64,000 nt of DNA from Marinibactrum halimedae (lineage in GTDB: Bacteria > Pseudomonadota > Gammaproteobacteria > Pseudomonadales > Cellvibrionaceae), in NCBI RefSeq assembly GCF_021234875.1, contig NZ_JAJQVM010000002.1, forward strand, positions 186,001 through 250,000. The letters are read 5' to 3'. The notes under the pieces were generated by a model. The model was given only the letters and a program-made list of their open reading frames with translations. It was not told the origin of the DNA and did not search any database. The position numbers and the translations under genes were made by a program. Below are positions 63,994-64,000 of the stretch, one piece after another (position 1 is the first letter of the stretch; every line of letters starts with the position of its first letter).

Positions 63994-64000
63994 TATTTTA

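Overview
The window reads as a chromosomal segment of a moderate-GC, Gram-negative gammaproteobacterium, most likely a marine or particle-associated member of the Cellvibrionales/Oceanospirillales type. This is inferred from fabA plus fabB, a YajR-type transporter beside ssb, ispB/rplU/rpmA/obgE/proB, many lipoproteins and outer-membrane barrels, and a large secreted hydrolase repertoire. I recognise no rRNA, tRNA, CRISPR array or insertion sequence.

Layout. 1-2089: the end of an MDR-type oxidoreductase, a short-chain dehydrogenase and a glutathione transferase. 2112-9354 (minus): a cell-envelope operon running from a HzsA-like heme lipoprotein through two outer-membrane barrels, a TlpA thioredoxin, a DUF4266 lipoprotein with a Gly/Cys tail and a DUF3570 barrel to a phospholipase A2-like protein. 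10024-15630 (plus), divergent from it: two heme-c proteins (one with LamG) and a Tat-exported DUF1501-like protein. Together these two blocks look like one extracytoplasmic redox/surface system. 16247-25350: UDP-glucose dehydrogenase, YajR, SSB, an RmlD-like protein, two envelope proteins sharing a C-terminal module, FabB and FabA. 26092-36559: galU and phosphomannomutase, pgi and a YbaN-like protein, ispB, rplU-rpmA-obgE, proB, a HisC-like aminotransferase and a small unknown protein. UGDH, GalU, PMM and PGI together supply nucleotide-sugar precursors for exopolysaccharide or LPS.

36603-49091: a REC-GGDEF diguanylate cyclase with an extra C-terminal domain, an ExeM/NucH nuclease, an exported epoxide-hydrolase-like protein, a solute-binding protein, MsrC, a YcbL-like metallohydrolase, a YgjP-like metalloprotease, DUF2750, a second TlpA, a LEA14-like lipoprotein and a cytochrome c. 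50081-54423: two tandem paralogous secreted subtilisins. 54846-64000: an accessory region with two large adhesin-like exoproteins. The second ends in a YwqJ-like deaminase toxin domain and is followed by a probable MORN-type immunity protein, two small secreted proteins and a degraded ORF. This end of the window looks AT-richer by eye, as is usual for polymorphic-toxin cassettes.

Most interesting: the deaminase exoprotein pair with no visible two-partner transporter or TPS domain, the heme/HzsA-like/DUF4266/DUF3570/DUF1501 envelope region, the duplicated CxxCH-HNCW module at 11656-12165, and several unexplained repeats and dyads between genes.
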